Assembly (NCBI RefSeq): GCF_014695775.1
Contig: NZ_JACJOX010000018.1
Location: forward strand, 1 to 64,000
Direction of reading: 5' to 3'
DNA: 64,000 nt
From: Leptolyngbya sp. FACHB-60
Lineage (GTDB): Bacteria; Cyanobacteriota; Cyanobacteriia; Phormidesmidales; Phormidesmidaceae
Shown: positions 52,148 to 61,388 of the stretch, one piece after another
Position numbering within the stretch: position 1 is the stretch's first letter
Layout: every line of letters starts with the position of its first letter
Program-made: the position numbers and the translations under genes
Notes under the pieces: model-generated
Told to the model about the DNA's origin: nothing
The model's database searches: none
The model's input: the letters and a program-made list of their open reading frames with translations, nothing else

Positions 52148-52789
52148 TCAGGCTAGTGGATGTATGGTTCTGGGATCTAACCCATTGTTAGCTCCATTGA
52201 TTTGGGTTTGTGGTCTTGCCAACTCCGCTACAACAGCAACGAGTTCATAAACATCAGTTGGCTTGGAAAGATACTTCTGAAAACTATCCGCTCGAAAATT
52301 CTGTGATGAAAGTTTTAGACAGTCTTGTTGCCTAAGTAGCGTTGTCACCGCAATAGCATACAAAAATTTGTCTGGATTGGTCTGCAAACTTCTTAGTTCG
52401 TGAACCAGGGCATAGCCATCTTGGCCTGGAAGGCTGATATCACAGATTAAAACATCTGGATACCAGGTAGTTGCCTTATCAATTGCTTCGACAGTCGAAG
52501 TGGTTCCGAAGACCTCTGCTTCTTCTTTTTGCAGCACAAAACTAAAGATGTCTATAGTATCGACATCTCCATCAACGATCAAAACCCGTAGGCCCTTTAG
52601 CGAAGATAGATTGCTATCGAAACTAATGTGGTTGTTTTGACACCCTTCTACTGGCAAACTGGCATGGTCTGAATCCGTTTGCAGTGCTTGAGGGCTAGCT
52701 AAATGCAGCAAATAATCTAGAGTTAGCCAGTCAGCACAGTTCGTTATGTCGTCGTATCCACATTGACGATATTCTGGCTGCATAATCAC
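52148..52789 (-). CDS. response regulator with N-terminal extension
   Basis: A receiver domain occupies residues about 67-190: acidic pair Asp73/Asp75 (VLIVDGDVD, with Gly between instead of the usual adjacent pair), phosphoacceptor Asp117 (VLICDISLPGQDG) and Lys in FQKYLSKPTD. Residues 1-65 are unlike any domain I know. No DNA-binding or enzymatic output follows. Such regulators often occur behind hybrid kinases in cyanobacteria; none is adjacent here. It lies 3' of a Crp-type regulator on the same strand. Confidence 0.85.
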   Translation of the reverse strand: MIMQPEYRQCGYDDITNCADWLTLDYLLHLASPQALQTDSDHASLPVEGCQNNHISFDSNLSSLKGLRVLIVDGDVDTIDIFSFVLQKEEAEVFGTTSTVEAIDKATTWYPDVLICDISLPGQDGYALVHELRSLQTNPDKFLYAIAVTTLLRQQDCLKLSSQNFRADSFQKYLSKPTDVYELVAVVAELARPQTQINGANNGLDPRTIHPLA

Positions 52790-52904
52790 CCACGATGAGA
52801 CTCTGACCTAGACAAGCCAGTCAGATTTTCTAAGCCAAAGCTATCCTAAGCCGATCTAAACGGTCAAGTCGGTCGGATTTTAAACATAGGACAGAATTTT
52901 CTAC

Positions 52905-53621
52905 CTACAGGGTACCCAGCAAATGAGCAAACTCGCTGCGAATGGCGTTATAGCATTCACAGGAACAGGTTTCTAAAGCCTCACCGTCCAAAATCGTGAC
53001 CTGACCACGAGCGTAGTGAATTATACCAGCCTGGCTCAAATTGCCAGCGGCTACCGTGACACTCGAACGGGGAACGCCTAACATTTCTCCGATAAACTCT
53101 TGAGTCAACAAAAATGTATCGCTTTGCACACAGTCTCGTACCAGCAAGAGCCAGCGAGCCAGTCGCTGCTCAGTTGAGTGAAATCGATTACAGGCGATAG
53201 CCTGAGCCGCTTGGCTGAAAAGAGCCTGACAGTAGCGAAGTAGAATGCTTTGTAGCGGTCCACCGCGATCGAACTCAGCCTTTAAGGTTACGGCACTCAT
53301 GCGCATAGCCTGGCCTGGAATCTGCACATAGGCTCGATGGGATTTGGTCGTACCGCCCAAAATGGCCAAAATACCTGCCATTCCTTCCCGCCCTACTAGG
53401 CTAACCTCAATGGTAGAGCCATCTTCCATTGAGTTAACCAAGGAAATTAGTGAGTCGTGCGGAAAGTAAACGTAGGAAACAGGCTCATCAACGTCATAAA
53501 TAGACTGATAGTTTGTCAGTGAGACCCGTTTTAAATGGGGAGCGAGCCGTTCATATACTTCCGCTGGCAAAACCGCAAGCAAATGATTTTCAGGGGGGGC
53601 GAAATTCCCAATGTTAGACAT
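52905..53621 (-). CDS. Crp/Fnr-type transcriptional regulator
   Basis: N-terminal cyclic-nucleotide-fold domain (SYVYFPHDSLISLVNSMEDGSTIEVSLVGREGMAGI) and a C-terminal winged helix with LLTQEFIGEMLGVPRSSVTVAAGNLSQAGII. The nucleotide-binding loop (GREGMAG) differs from the cAMP-binding consensus, so the ligand is uncertain. The frame is open to 53660, but the Met at 53621 has GAGAGAGA just upstream and gives a 238-residue protein. The 400 bases upstream (53622-54023) contain no gene I can support. Confidence 0.88.
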   Translation of the reverse strand: MSNIGNFAPPENHLLAVLPAEVYERLAPHLKRVSLTNYQSIYDVDEPVSYVYFPHDSLISLVNSMEDGSTIEVSLVGREGMAGILAILGGTTKSHRAYVQIPGQAMRMSAVTLKAEFDRGGPLQSILLRYCQALFSQAAQAIACNRFHSTEQRLARWLLLVRDCVQSDTFLLTQEFIGEMLGVPRSSVTVAAGNLSQAGIIHYARGQVTILDGEALETCSCECYNAIRSEFAHLLGTL

Positions 53622-54023
53622 AATCTCTCTCGTGGGGACGAGCCATGTTGCGAATAACAACTACTGGCACTAGGAAAAAGGCTTAAATCCCATTCACAAT
53701 GTCCAAGGAAATTAATCTAGGCTGGCAAACCTTTTAGCGCTGCCTATTTGCACAATAACAATAAATGGATGACTGTGGATGACGAGGAACGCTATCCTGA
53801 AAAAGTTATGGGAGGGCATTGAGCACAGCATCTCCACCTGGAATAGGAGGCGATGGCTGTAGTGCCCTGTTGTTAGGTTCTTTAGCTTTGAGCTGCTTTC
53901 ATCAGCTGACCTCAGTAGACGCGATCGCAGCCCTCAACTCAGGAACAGCAAAACTCGGGCGGCTTTCGCGCATAAATGTCTCACCGAGACGAAATTCACC
54001 GGCGGACGAGACAGGGTGTAGGG

Positions 54024-54185
54024 TCAGCGCAGGTGCGTAAAGCCGACGCCTGGGATCACCGTCGGGTTGCCGAGGACGGCTGGCGTCTCAGCGAGGTGGT
54101 CGAATCGAACGTTGGAGCCACCATCGTTGAGGTCGGCGACGTAGCCATCGAGCGACATGGACGTGATTGCGACAAGCTTCGGCAT
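54024..54185 (-). pseudogene. internally deleted dihydrofolate-reductase-family (RibD C-terminal-like) gene
   Basis: The frame from the Met at 54185 starts MPKLVAITSMSLDGYVADLNDG, the normal beginning of these reductases, and after about 30 residues ends FDHLAETPAVLGNPTVIPGVGFTHLR, the normal end. The intervening 130 or so residues are missing, while the frame is kept. It looks like an internal deletion, leaving a 53-codon relic. Confidence 0.6.
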
Positions 54186-54445
54186 TGGGTGCTTTGCAGT
54201 CGTACTACAAAATCTCAATTGAGGTTATATCCAAGCCAAAGCTTTTGAGGATGAGACTTATTTTGAGACAAGTACGAACGAGTTTGCTTCTTGCAGGTCT
54301 GCTACAGTTCATTAGAATTAAATGGACTCAAATCGCGACTTCGCTACTTAGAGCATTAACAAAGCCAATTGACGCAGTGCCTTTAGGCCTCTCTGGGTAC
54401 GATTGACTGGTTCTTTAACGATTGTGGTTGCACACTAAATTTTTG

Positions 54446-57400
54446 TCACAGCATTACACAACTCCTCTGGGTATCGTGAGTCTGAATAAATTGCTGAAAT
54501 TGCTGGGCCGTGAGCGGTTTACTCAGTAAGTAACCTTGAACACTACTGCAGCCTAGAGCTCGCAATATCTGCAACTGTTCTACTTTTTCGACCCCTTCAG
54601 CAACCGTTTCTAGATTTAGGCCGTGGCCCAGAGCGATCACCGCTTGCACAACAGCAATCTCCCTCGATTCAAAGGACAGATCTTGAATAAACTCGCGGGC
54701 AATTTTGAGGGAATGGAGCGGAAATTGTTTCAAGGCAGCAAGGGAAGAGTGCCCTGTGCCAAAATCATCCATTGAGATATAAATCCCCATATCTTTCAGT
54801 TCTTGTAAGGTAGAGATTGCGGTAGGAATATCCTGCACCACCACTCTTTCCGTGATTTCGATCTCTAGCTGGCTGGGATCAAGCCGATGATCTAACAAGA
54901 TTTGAGCAATCTTTTTGGGCAAGGTTTTTTGCTGAATCGTTTGAGCGGAAAGATTAACAGCAATACGCAGTAGTGGGTTGCCGAGGTTTTGCCAGGAGCG
55001 AATCTGAGCACAGACGGCACGAATTACCCACTCATCGATCGCGCTTATTTGTCCTGTCACTTCGGCTATTTCTATAAACTCTGCCGGCATCAGCAACCCT
55101 TTGTGAGGATGCTGCCAACGAATTAAAGCCTCAGCGCCAGTCAACCGACCTGTTTGCAAATCTAACTGGGGCTGATAGTGCAGCACAAACTCATTTTGAT
55201 CTACAGCCTTATGAAGATCATTGGTCAAAATCAGTTGATCTAGAGACTTCCCTATCGTGACAGAGGAGTAGAGTTTGTAATTATTGCGCCCCTGATGCTT
55301 GGCATCATACATGGCTGTGTCCGCCTTTTTTAGCAGGGTCTCAGCATCTTGACCATGACTGGGGGCAAGAGCAATACCAATGCTCGTCGTAATCCGAAAA
55401 GCTTGGCGATTGAACACAAATGGCTCACGCAGGTTATTAAGAACCCGTTGAGCCACTTTCGTAACATCTTTGGTGGACTTAATATTTTGGAGCAACAGGG
55501 TAAATTCATCCCCACCCCACCGCGCCACAATATCGCCCTCTTTTAGACAGCCCGAAATTCGTTGTGCCACCTGCTGCAATAGCTGATCTCCTACTGGATG
55601 GCCCAGCGTGTCATTAATCGCCTTGAAATGGTCGAGATCCACAAAGCAGACCGCTAGCATCCTACTATCTAGTCTTTTATTAATGGGTTTAAGTTGTTCT
55701 AATGCCTTGACCAATTTTTCTTCAAACAGCAGTCGGTTGGGCAATCCAGTGAGCCGGTCATGACAAGCTTGATGGCGAATCGTTGCCTCAATCCGCCGCT
55801 GCATCACGGTGATGTATAAATGGGTGGCAAGGGTTTGCGACAGTTTGATGTCTTCTGCGTTCCAACCTAAGGCAAACGGGGTATTTACTAAGTCTTGAGA
55901 GGATGGATTGGCATCGGCAATAGCCTGTTGGCGGTTTGGAAACCCACCGGTCGCAAACAGGCTCACATCCAGTTCGCGACGAAACAGGCTGAACCACCCA
56001 ATGGCCTGTTGCTGATATTGCAGGGGCACAATCAGTACAGAATGAATAGCGACCGCTTCGAAAGCCGCTCCTAACGTCCGCAGGTGTGGATCTTGCCTAA
56101 AGTCTTGCAGGGTATAGAGATGGTAAGTTGGCTCTTCTTCACTACTCGTTGTCTGAGGCCTTCTATCATTCGCGCTCTGGGCCAAACGAGGCCAAAGATA
56201 TCGTTCAACCTCCAGGGTTAAGGCGGGTTGCACTCCTGAACGGTAAAGCTGGTCACTCTGATCTTCGGTATCGGCAGAGATATAGAGTTGTCCACCAATG
56301 CAACCAAATCCGGTAACGGTAGCATCAATGACTTGCTGCATTACTCGGATGGCATCTCCAGGAGTATGCAACAGGCGGGTGAGGCGATTGATGGTGGCTT
56401 CCGCCTGGGCTTGCTGAGACGCTTGTTTTAACAGGGTTGCTTGAGCGATCGCAATGCCGACATGGGTCGAAAGTTCTTTGAGAAAGTCCAGTTCCCAAGA
56501 TTGCCATTCACGATAGCGATCGCACTGGTGAGCAATTAACAGCCCCCAAAGTTCTTGATTGTGGAGAATTGGGACCACTAGCTTTGACTTCACACCAAGT
56601 TGATGGAGGGTTTCTGCCAAACAGGGTGAGATATCGTCTTGCCTAATATCAGCAATGGCACGAACCCGGCCCTGTTGGTAAATGCGGTGACTTTCAACCG
56701 GGAAAATCTCCTCTGGTAGCGGTTGATCCATTAACGGGAAACATCCCGGAGCAACGGCTTCATTCGTCACTGAACCGGTACCGTCAGGATTAACGCGATA
56801 GGTCAGTACTCGATCAGCCTGCAACAGTTGCCTGACCTCAGCCACCGTCGTGTTCAAAATCTGATTGAGGTCTAATGACTCACGAATGCGGTGCGCTACC
56901 GCCGTAATTAAACGCTCCCGCTCAAATTGCTGCCGCAACAAATTCTCAGCCTGTTGGCGTTTCTCCAATTCAGCTTGAGACTGCTGATACAGCTCTGACT
57001 GATGAATCGCGATCGCCGTTTGGGTGGTGAGTTGCTTGAGCAAATCAATCTCATCCGCTTGCCATACCCGCGTGCCAGAACATTGTTGCACCACCAGCAA
57101 GCCCCAGAGGTTGACCGCATCGACAATGGGCACGACTAAATTAGCCCGCACTTGAAAATCGGCTAGCAAGTCACGGTGGCAGGGGGTCAAATCGGCTGTC
57201 TCAATATCTGAGATTGCCTGCACCCGCCCCTGTGCATATAGCTGTAAGTAGTGTCGGGCAAAATGGCCGTCGTGAATCTGGGTGCCCGTAATTGTGCGCC
57301 ACTGAGCATCCACCGATTCCACTACGACCGAGCCACTATGGTCAGCGTTAAGTTGGTATATTAAAACTCGGTCAGATTCTAATAGATGACGCACTTCGGT

Positions 57401-58381
57401 GACGGTGGTTTGCAAAATCGCGGTCAGATCTAGCGAACCTTGAACATGAATGCGCTCAGCCATTTGTCTAACCAGGCTTTCTTGAGCGGATTGTCGCCGC
57501 AGTTTCGCCTCTAGCTGCTTTTGAGCCGTAACATCGTGACAAATTGCGATGTATTGATAGGGTGTGTTATCACCGTCAAGAAAGGGGACGATAGTAGTAT
57601 TAGCCCAATACGAGCTACCATCTTGAGCGCGTTTTTGGATTTCTCCTCGCCATACCTGCCCACAATTGAGGGTTTGCCAGATGGCTTGTAAATCGGTCGG
57701 AGAATGTTCGTCCTCCTCCAGCAAAAGATGCTTGTTGCCAATCAGTTCTACCGCTGAATATTGAGAGATTTCGCAGAATTTATCATTGGCATAGGTGATT
57801 AACCCTTGGGCATCTGCGATCGCCACAATGGAAGACTGATCTAGCGTAAACTCAATATCTGTGCGGTCTTTTAGGGTTTGCTTAAGCACCCGGTGCCCGT
57901 ATCTTAGCTCCAGTTGTACTACTACCTGATGGCTCAGGATGCGCATCGCTTCAAGTTGATCTGAGTCTAGTTGACGCGGTTGCCGATCGATAACGCACAG
58001 CGTCCCTAGCGGATAACCATCGGCAGTAATAAGGGGAAAGCCAGCGTAGAAACGAATGTGGGGCTCTCCGACGACTAGCGGATTCTGCGCGAAGCGGTCG
58101 TCGATCAGAGCATTTTCGACGATGAGAGGCTGTGACTGTAAAATCGCGTGGGCGCAAAAAGCCCACTCGCGGGGAGTTTCTGTTGTTGTTAGTCCAACCT
58201 TTGCCTTAAACCACTGGCGGTGGTCATCAACCAGACTTATCAGGGCGATCGGGGCCTGGCTGATCTTGGTGGCGAGTTGAACTAAATCATTAAAAGCAGG
58301 TTCTGAGGCCGTATCCAGGAGATCATATCGAGCCAACGCGACTAACCGAGCCGCTTCATGATCGCCCTCGATATTTACCAT
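54446..58381 (-). CDS. multi-sensor GGDEF-EAL protein with a cyanobacteriochrome-like GAF domain
   Basis: A 1311-residue soluble c-di-GMP enzyme. Order: GAF (about 15-170), PAS (about 175-290), GAF 2 (about 300-465), GAF 3 (about 490-655), GAF 4 (about 660-865), GGDEF (about 870-1035, motif RWGGDEF with GGDEF at 956-960) and EAL (about 1050-1300, EAL 1084-1086, DDFGTG 1205-1210). GAF 2 has ADLTPCHRDLL..FQVRANLVVPI with Cys401-His402, the bilin-attachment pair of cyanobacteriochromes; GAF 3 has Cys587-Leu588 in the same place. The inhibitory RxxD is KEGD. In EAL, LKID is LKIA (Lys1226 kept). The frame opens at 58417, but the Met at 58381 follows AGGGGGAGAGAGG. Confidence 0.92.
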   Translation of the reverse strand: MVNIEGDHEAARLVALARYDLLDTASEPAFNDLVQLATKISQAPIALISLVDDHRQWFKAKVGLTTTETPREWAFCAHAILQSQPLIVENALIDDRFAQNPLVVGEPHIRFYAGFPLITADGYPLGTLCVIDRQPRQLDSDQLEAMRILSHQVVVQLELRYGHRVLKQTLKDRTDIEFTLDQSSIVAIADAQGLITYANDKFCEISQYSAVELIGNKHLLLEEDEHSPTDLQAIWQTLNCGQVWRGEIQKRAQDGSSYWANTTIVPFLDGDNTPYQYIAICHDVTAQKQLEAKLRRQSAQESLVRQMAERIHVQGSLDLTAILQTTVTEVRHLLESDRVLIYQLNADHSGSVVVESVDAQWRTITGTQIHDGHFARHYLQLYAQGRVQAISDIETADLTPCHRDLLADFQVRANLVVPIVDAVNLWGLLVVQQCSGTRVWQADEIDLLKQLTTQTAIAIHQSELYQQSQAELEKRQQAENLLRQQFERERLITAVAHRIRESLDLNQILNTTVAEVRQLLQADRVLTYRVNPDGTGSVTNEAVAPGCFPLMDQPLPEEIFPVESHRIYQQGRVRAIADIRQDDISPCLAETLHQLGVKSKLVVPILHNQELWGLLIAHQCDRYREWQSWELDFLKELSTHVGIAIAQATLLKQASQQAQAEATINRLTRLLHTPGDAIRVMQQVIDATVTGFGCIGGQLYISADTEDQSDQLYRSGVQPALTLEVERYLWPRLAQSANDRRPQTTSSEEEPTYHLYTLQDFRQDPHLRTLGAAFEAVAIHSVLIVPLQYQQQAIGWFSLFRRELDVSLFATGGFPNRQQAIADANPSSQDLVNTPFALGWNAEDIKLSQTLATHLYITVMQRRIEATIRHQACHDRLTGLPNRLLFEEKLVKALEQLKPINKRLDSRMLAVCFVDLDHFKAINDTLGHPVGDQLLQQVAQRISGCLKEGDIVARWGGDEFTLLLQNIKSTKDVTKVAQRVLNNLREPFVFNRQAFRITTSIGIALAPSHGQDAETLLKKADTAMYDAKHQGRNNYKLYSSVTIGKSLDQLILTNDLHKAVDQNEFVLHYQPQLDLQTGRLTGAEALIRWQHPHKGLLMPAEFIEIAEVTGQISAIDEWVIRAVCAQIRSWQNLGNPLLRIAVNLSAQTIQQKTLPKKIAQILLDHRLDPSQLEIEITERVVVQDIPTAISTLQELKDMGIYISMDDFGTGHSSLAALKQFPLHSLKIAREFIQDLSFESREIAVVQAVIALGHGLNLETVAEGVEKVEQLQILRALGCSSVQGYLLSKPLTAQQFQQFIQTHDTQRSCVML

Positions 58382-58569
58382 CCTCTCTCCCCCTAAACGT
58401 TTTGATGGATGAACCATCGTCGTAGCGTGGTCTAGATACCAGAGTGCCTATGTTTACACTCAAACGTATCAGAGACTACAAGCATCGTAACTTTAGTACG
58501 GATGGAGTCTATTACTTTGATGTATAAATTGACATCCTTCAACAGGTTGGCGCAATCTTTCGATAAGGT

Positions 58570-58695
58570 TTAGTAGTTCAGGGCGGCGATCGTCCTCGAC
58601 ACTTGCTCCGGCCTCACCTCCCAATGCTGCAGTGACGTCAGCAATGCATGGCCGCTAATGTCCTGGATTACTCGCGGCAGTATCGCTATTCTGGT
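58570..58695 (-). pseudogene. C-terminal remnant of a tyrosine recombinase (integrase)
   Basis: The minus strand reads ILPRVIQDISGHALLTSLQ, then HWEVRPEQVSRTIAALNY and TAA. The pattern VIQ-D-ISGH..L..LQ.Y.EV.PEQ is the end of phage-type integrases. The catalytic tyrosine position is a tryptophan and one residue appears deleted, and the rest of the gene is missing behind an upstream stop. I read this as a decayed integrase. Confidence 0.5.
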
Positions 58696-58766
58696 TCATC
58701 GCTGCTGCCTTCTATAGGGTAAGAGCCGGTGCCAATATCGGGCAGCATGGCCAGCCGTTTCTACTA

Positions 58767-58799
58767 GCTGATACCAATTCTCTAGATTTCAGCTACGCA
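58767..58799 (+). repeat. 33-base dispersed repeat, copy 2
   Basis: Matches 35812-35844 (other strand) at 30 of 33 positions. It includes ATACCAATTCTC, a 12-mer that also occurs at 41574-41585, right at the broken edge of the BcsA-like fragment. The element lies in the 576-base gap between the GGDEF-EAL gene and topA, where no intact gene is present. Confidence 0.5.
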
Positions 58800-58993
58800 T
58801 AGGGCATCAATAAGCCAACCCCACTGAGTCAAAGAACGAACCTGAGCGAGCGATAACCGATTCAGTCAATGGCTAATCGTCTGCTGTATTTCACAACAGC
58901 GCTATTTCCGATAGCGGTAAGCCAAACTTGCCCGTGAAGCGCAGCAGGCGGAACAGTGACACGACAGCTGATAACGTTTTTTCTAGAAAACGC

Positions 58994-61177
58994 CTAAGGG
59001 CTAGGGGCCGATATCTTCAAAGTGCCAAATTTTGGCGACCAAAACTCCCCTCGGCTCTGGAAAAAAGCTACCTCCTTACACTTGCCACGGCGATTCTCAA
59101 GGATTGAGCAGCGCAGCATGACTTTGTCTTGGCCGTCTTTGGCGTAGGCGTAGCGCTCTAGCAGAGCACCACAGACAGGGCAGGGATGATCAGTAAACAT
59201 CTCTGAACTGAGAGCTTGGCGCTGGGCTTGAGGCAGCTCATAGCATTTGGCCTTGGCATTCCAAAACATGACGGTGCCACCTGAGCCTGAGCATTTGAGA
59301 AAGTGCTTAGCTTTCATCTTTTTGGAACGGGAGGGAAGTTTGGTCATCGCCTCGCCGCAGGTGGGGCATTTGGTTTTGGTCGGTTGCCCAGTGGCAGGCT
59401 TGGCCCTGGTAACTGACGATCGCTCAGAAGGCATCGCTCCTGCTACTGGGGAATGCTCGGCCAAGGTTGGGAGGGAGAAAAGTTGGGCCTTGGCTTGGGC
59501 GATCGCCGGAGCAAAATAATCCCGATTCCAGTTGAGCAGATAGGCCTGCCACTCCTGGTCGCCAGTGGCGATCGCATCGAGGGCCGTCTCCATCTGAGCG
59601 GTAAACTCTGGCTGAATCAAGTCGGGCAGAAGTTTCTCCAAGGCTCCATCCAGTTCCAATCCCAACGCGGTGGGCTGTAGCTTGCCCTGAAGCAGATCCA
59701 CATACTCCCGCTCCCGCAGAGTTTTGATGGTGGGGGCGTAGGTGCTGGGGCGGCCAATCCCTTTTTGCTCCATCAGCTTCACTAGCTTCGGCTCGCTGTA
59801 GCGGGGCGGCGGCTGAGTCTGCTTGGCATCGGCCTGGGCCTGCTTGAGTTGGAGGGGCTGCCCCTGAGTCAGGGCAGGCAACACTGAATCGGCGCTGAGG
59901 TTGTTCCAATAGCGGGTGTAGCCGGCAAATTCTAGCACCTGGCCTCGGGCTTCCCAGTAGGCGTCGCCGGATTGGGTAACAATGCGGGTTTTGCGCAGGC
60001 GCGCCGGAGCACATTGCGAGGCCACCGCCCGATTCCAAATCAGCTCGTAGAGGTGGGCCTGCTCGGCAGAGAGTTCTCGCTGGAGGTGCTGGGGCAGGTG
60101 ATTGACATCGGTGGGGCGAATCGCTTCGTGGGCTTCTTGAGATCCTTTGATGGCCCGATGCTGAGTGGTTTTACGAGGCAAGTTAGTGGGGTCGTGCTGC
60201 TCCAGGTACTGGCGCACCGCGTCACAAAAGGAGGCCGAGAGAGCAATCGAATCGGTGCGCATGTAGGTGATGTGGCCCTTTTCGTAGAGGGCTTGGGCTA
60301 CCTTCATGGTGTGCTCAGGGCTGAAGTGCAGTTTCGAGCCAGCCGCCTGCTGCAATGTGGAGGTGACGAAGGGTGGCGGGGGCGACTGGGTGGTCTGCTT
60401 GCCTTCGATTTGCAGCACGTGATGGGGGTGAGATTGGGCGATCGCCACCAGCTGATCAGCCCGCTCTTGAGAGGTCACCCGCTCAGACTCGTTCTCAGCG
60501 CCCTTATCCTCCGAATCTTTGGCAGGTGGCCGCTGCGGCTTAGGACTGCTGCGATAGAACGCTTTGAACCCCTCGCCATAGGTCACCCACACACTCCAGT
60601 AGTCTTGGGGGACAAAGGCTTGAATGGCTCTCTCCCTGACGCAGAGCAAATGCAGAGTGGCGCTCTGCACCCGACCCATAGATTTTGCGCCGTTATTGAG
60701 GGGCCAAACCACGTGGCGACTGCCCCTGTAGCCCACCAGCTTATCGAGGCAGTCGCGGGCGCGTCCGGCGGCGACTAGGCTTTGGTCGAGGGTGCGGGGA
60801 TGGGCGATCGCCGCTCTCACCGCCTGGGAGGTAATTTCGCTGTAGACCACCCGCCGAGGATTCTTTAGGTTGAGCGCCTGCTGGAGGTGCCAGCCGATGG
60901 TTTCGCCTTCGCGATCGGGGTCAGTGGCAATGTAAACGCAATCAGCGGCTTTGACCGCCTGGCGCAGGTCAGCCAGCACCTTTTGGGCTCGGGCATCGCG
61001 AGGTTGGTAGCGGCAGTCGATGCCGCCCGGCCCCAGGTCAAAGCCGAGGGCATCTTCGCCGTCATTGGCAAGTTCGCGCACATGGCCCATGCTGGCCTTG
61101 ATCACCCAGCCCGAACCCAGGATTTGCCCTAGCTTCTTTACCTTGCCAGGGCTTTCAATCAGCAGCAAATTGGCCAT
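58994..61177 (-). CDS. topA: type IA DNA topoisomerase (TopA)
   Basis: Relaxes negative supercoils by cutting one strand through a phosphotyrosine. From the Met at 61177 (NLLLIESPGKVKKLGQ) the protein has 727 residues. The Toprim domain has TDPDREGETIGWHL, the active-site region is KGHITYMRTDS with Tyr305 and the following Arg, and the C-terminus holds Cys-rich zinc-binding units (KCPTCGEAMTKL and HPCPVCGALLERY..LRCS). It is shorter than most housekeeping cyanobacterial TopA proteins and may be a second topoisomerase. The frame opens at 61213, but only the later Met precedes the conserved start and has GAGG nearby. A LexA-box-like sequence lies upstream. Confidence 0.93.
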   Translation of the reverse strand: MANLLLIESPGKVKKLGQILGSGWVIKASMGHVRELANDGEDALGFDLGPGGIDCRYQPRDARAQKVLADLRQAVKAADCVYIATDPDREGETIGWHLQQALNLKNPRRVVYSEITSQAVRAAIAHPRTLDQSLVAAGRARDCLDKLVGYRGSRHVVWPLNNGAKSMGRVQSATLHLLCVRERAIQAFVPQDYWSVWVTYGEGFKAFYRSSPKPQRPPAKDSEDKGAENESERVTSQERADQLVAIAQSHPHHVLQIEGKQTTQSPPPPFVTSTLQQAAGSKLHFSPEHTMKVAQALYEKGHITYMRTDSIALSASFCDAVRQYLEQHDPTNLPRKTTQHRAIKGSQEAHEAIRPTDVNHLPQHLQRELSAEQAHLYELIWNRAVASQCAPARLRKTRIVTQSGDAYWEARGQVLEFAGYTRYWNNLSADSVLPALTQGQPLQLKQAQADAKQTQPPPRYSEPKLVKLMEQKGIGRPSTYAPTIKTLREREYVDLLQGKLQPTALGLELDGALEKLLPDLIQPEFTAQMETALDAIATGDQEWQAYLLNWNRDYFAPAIAQAKAQLFSLPTLAEHSPVAGAMPSERSSVTRAKPATGQPTKTKCPTCGEAMTKLPSRSKKMKAKHFLKCSGSGGTVMFWNAKAKCYELPQAQRQALSSEMFTDHPCPVCGALLERYAYAKDGQDKVMLRCSILENRRGKCKEVAFFQSRGEFWSPKFGTLKISAPSP

Positions 61178-61222
61178 GGTTGCCTCAATTGACCATCGGG
61201 GGTGTGAATGCACTAACTCAAT

Positions 61223-61236
61223 AGTACACTTGAACT
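61223..61236. promoter_or_regulatory. LexA-box-like sequence / promoter of topA
   Basis: AGTACACTTGAACT fits the cyanobacterial LexA consensus RGTAC-N3-D-GTWCB with one mismatch. On the minus strand the same bases give TGTACTAT, an extended -10 element, about 46 bases before the topA start. TAGTACACTTG is shared with the region before smc. Confidence 0.35.
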
Positions 61237-61388
61237 CAGAAATTGCAGCGCCTCGACTCCAGCCACCCTAGTATCGTAAGGCACGAAGATGTAGAGCTTT
61301 GCTGGGGCGAAGCAGGCAGAATAGCCAGCTCTGCTGGCGTCAGAATGAGTTGCTCAATCAGTTCTTCCGGTTCCCACTGTCGCTTCAT
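61236..61388 (-). pseudogene. truncated N-terminus of a Tn3-family/DUF4158-type transposase
   Basis: A 50-codon frame starts MKRQWEPEELIEQLILTPAELAIL, close to the usual MKRxW..EELIEHWTLLP.EL.LL start of DUF4158-containing transposases. After about 24 residues the similarity ends and a short unrelated tail leads to TGA. The rest of the element is absent. The fragment lies divergently just upstream of the dehydrogenase gene. Confidence 0.5.

Noticed and set aside
53820..54420. Plus-strand frames of 73-90 codons around the deleted reductase
   Set aside because: They are antisense or unrelated frames with Arg/Ser-rich shadow composition.
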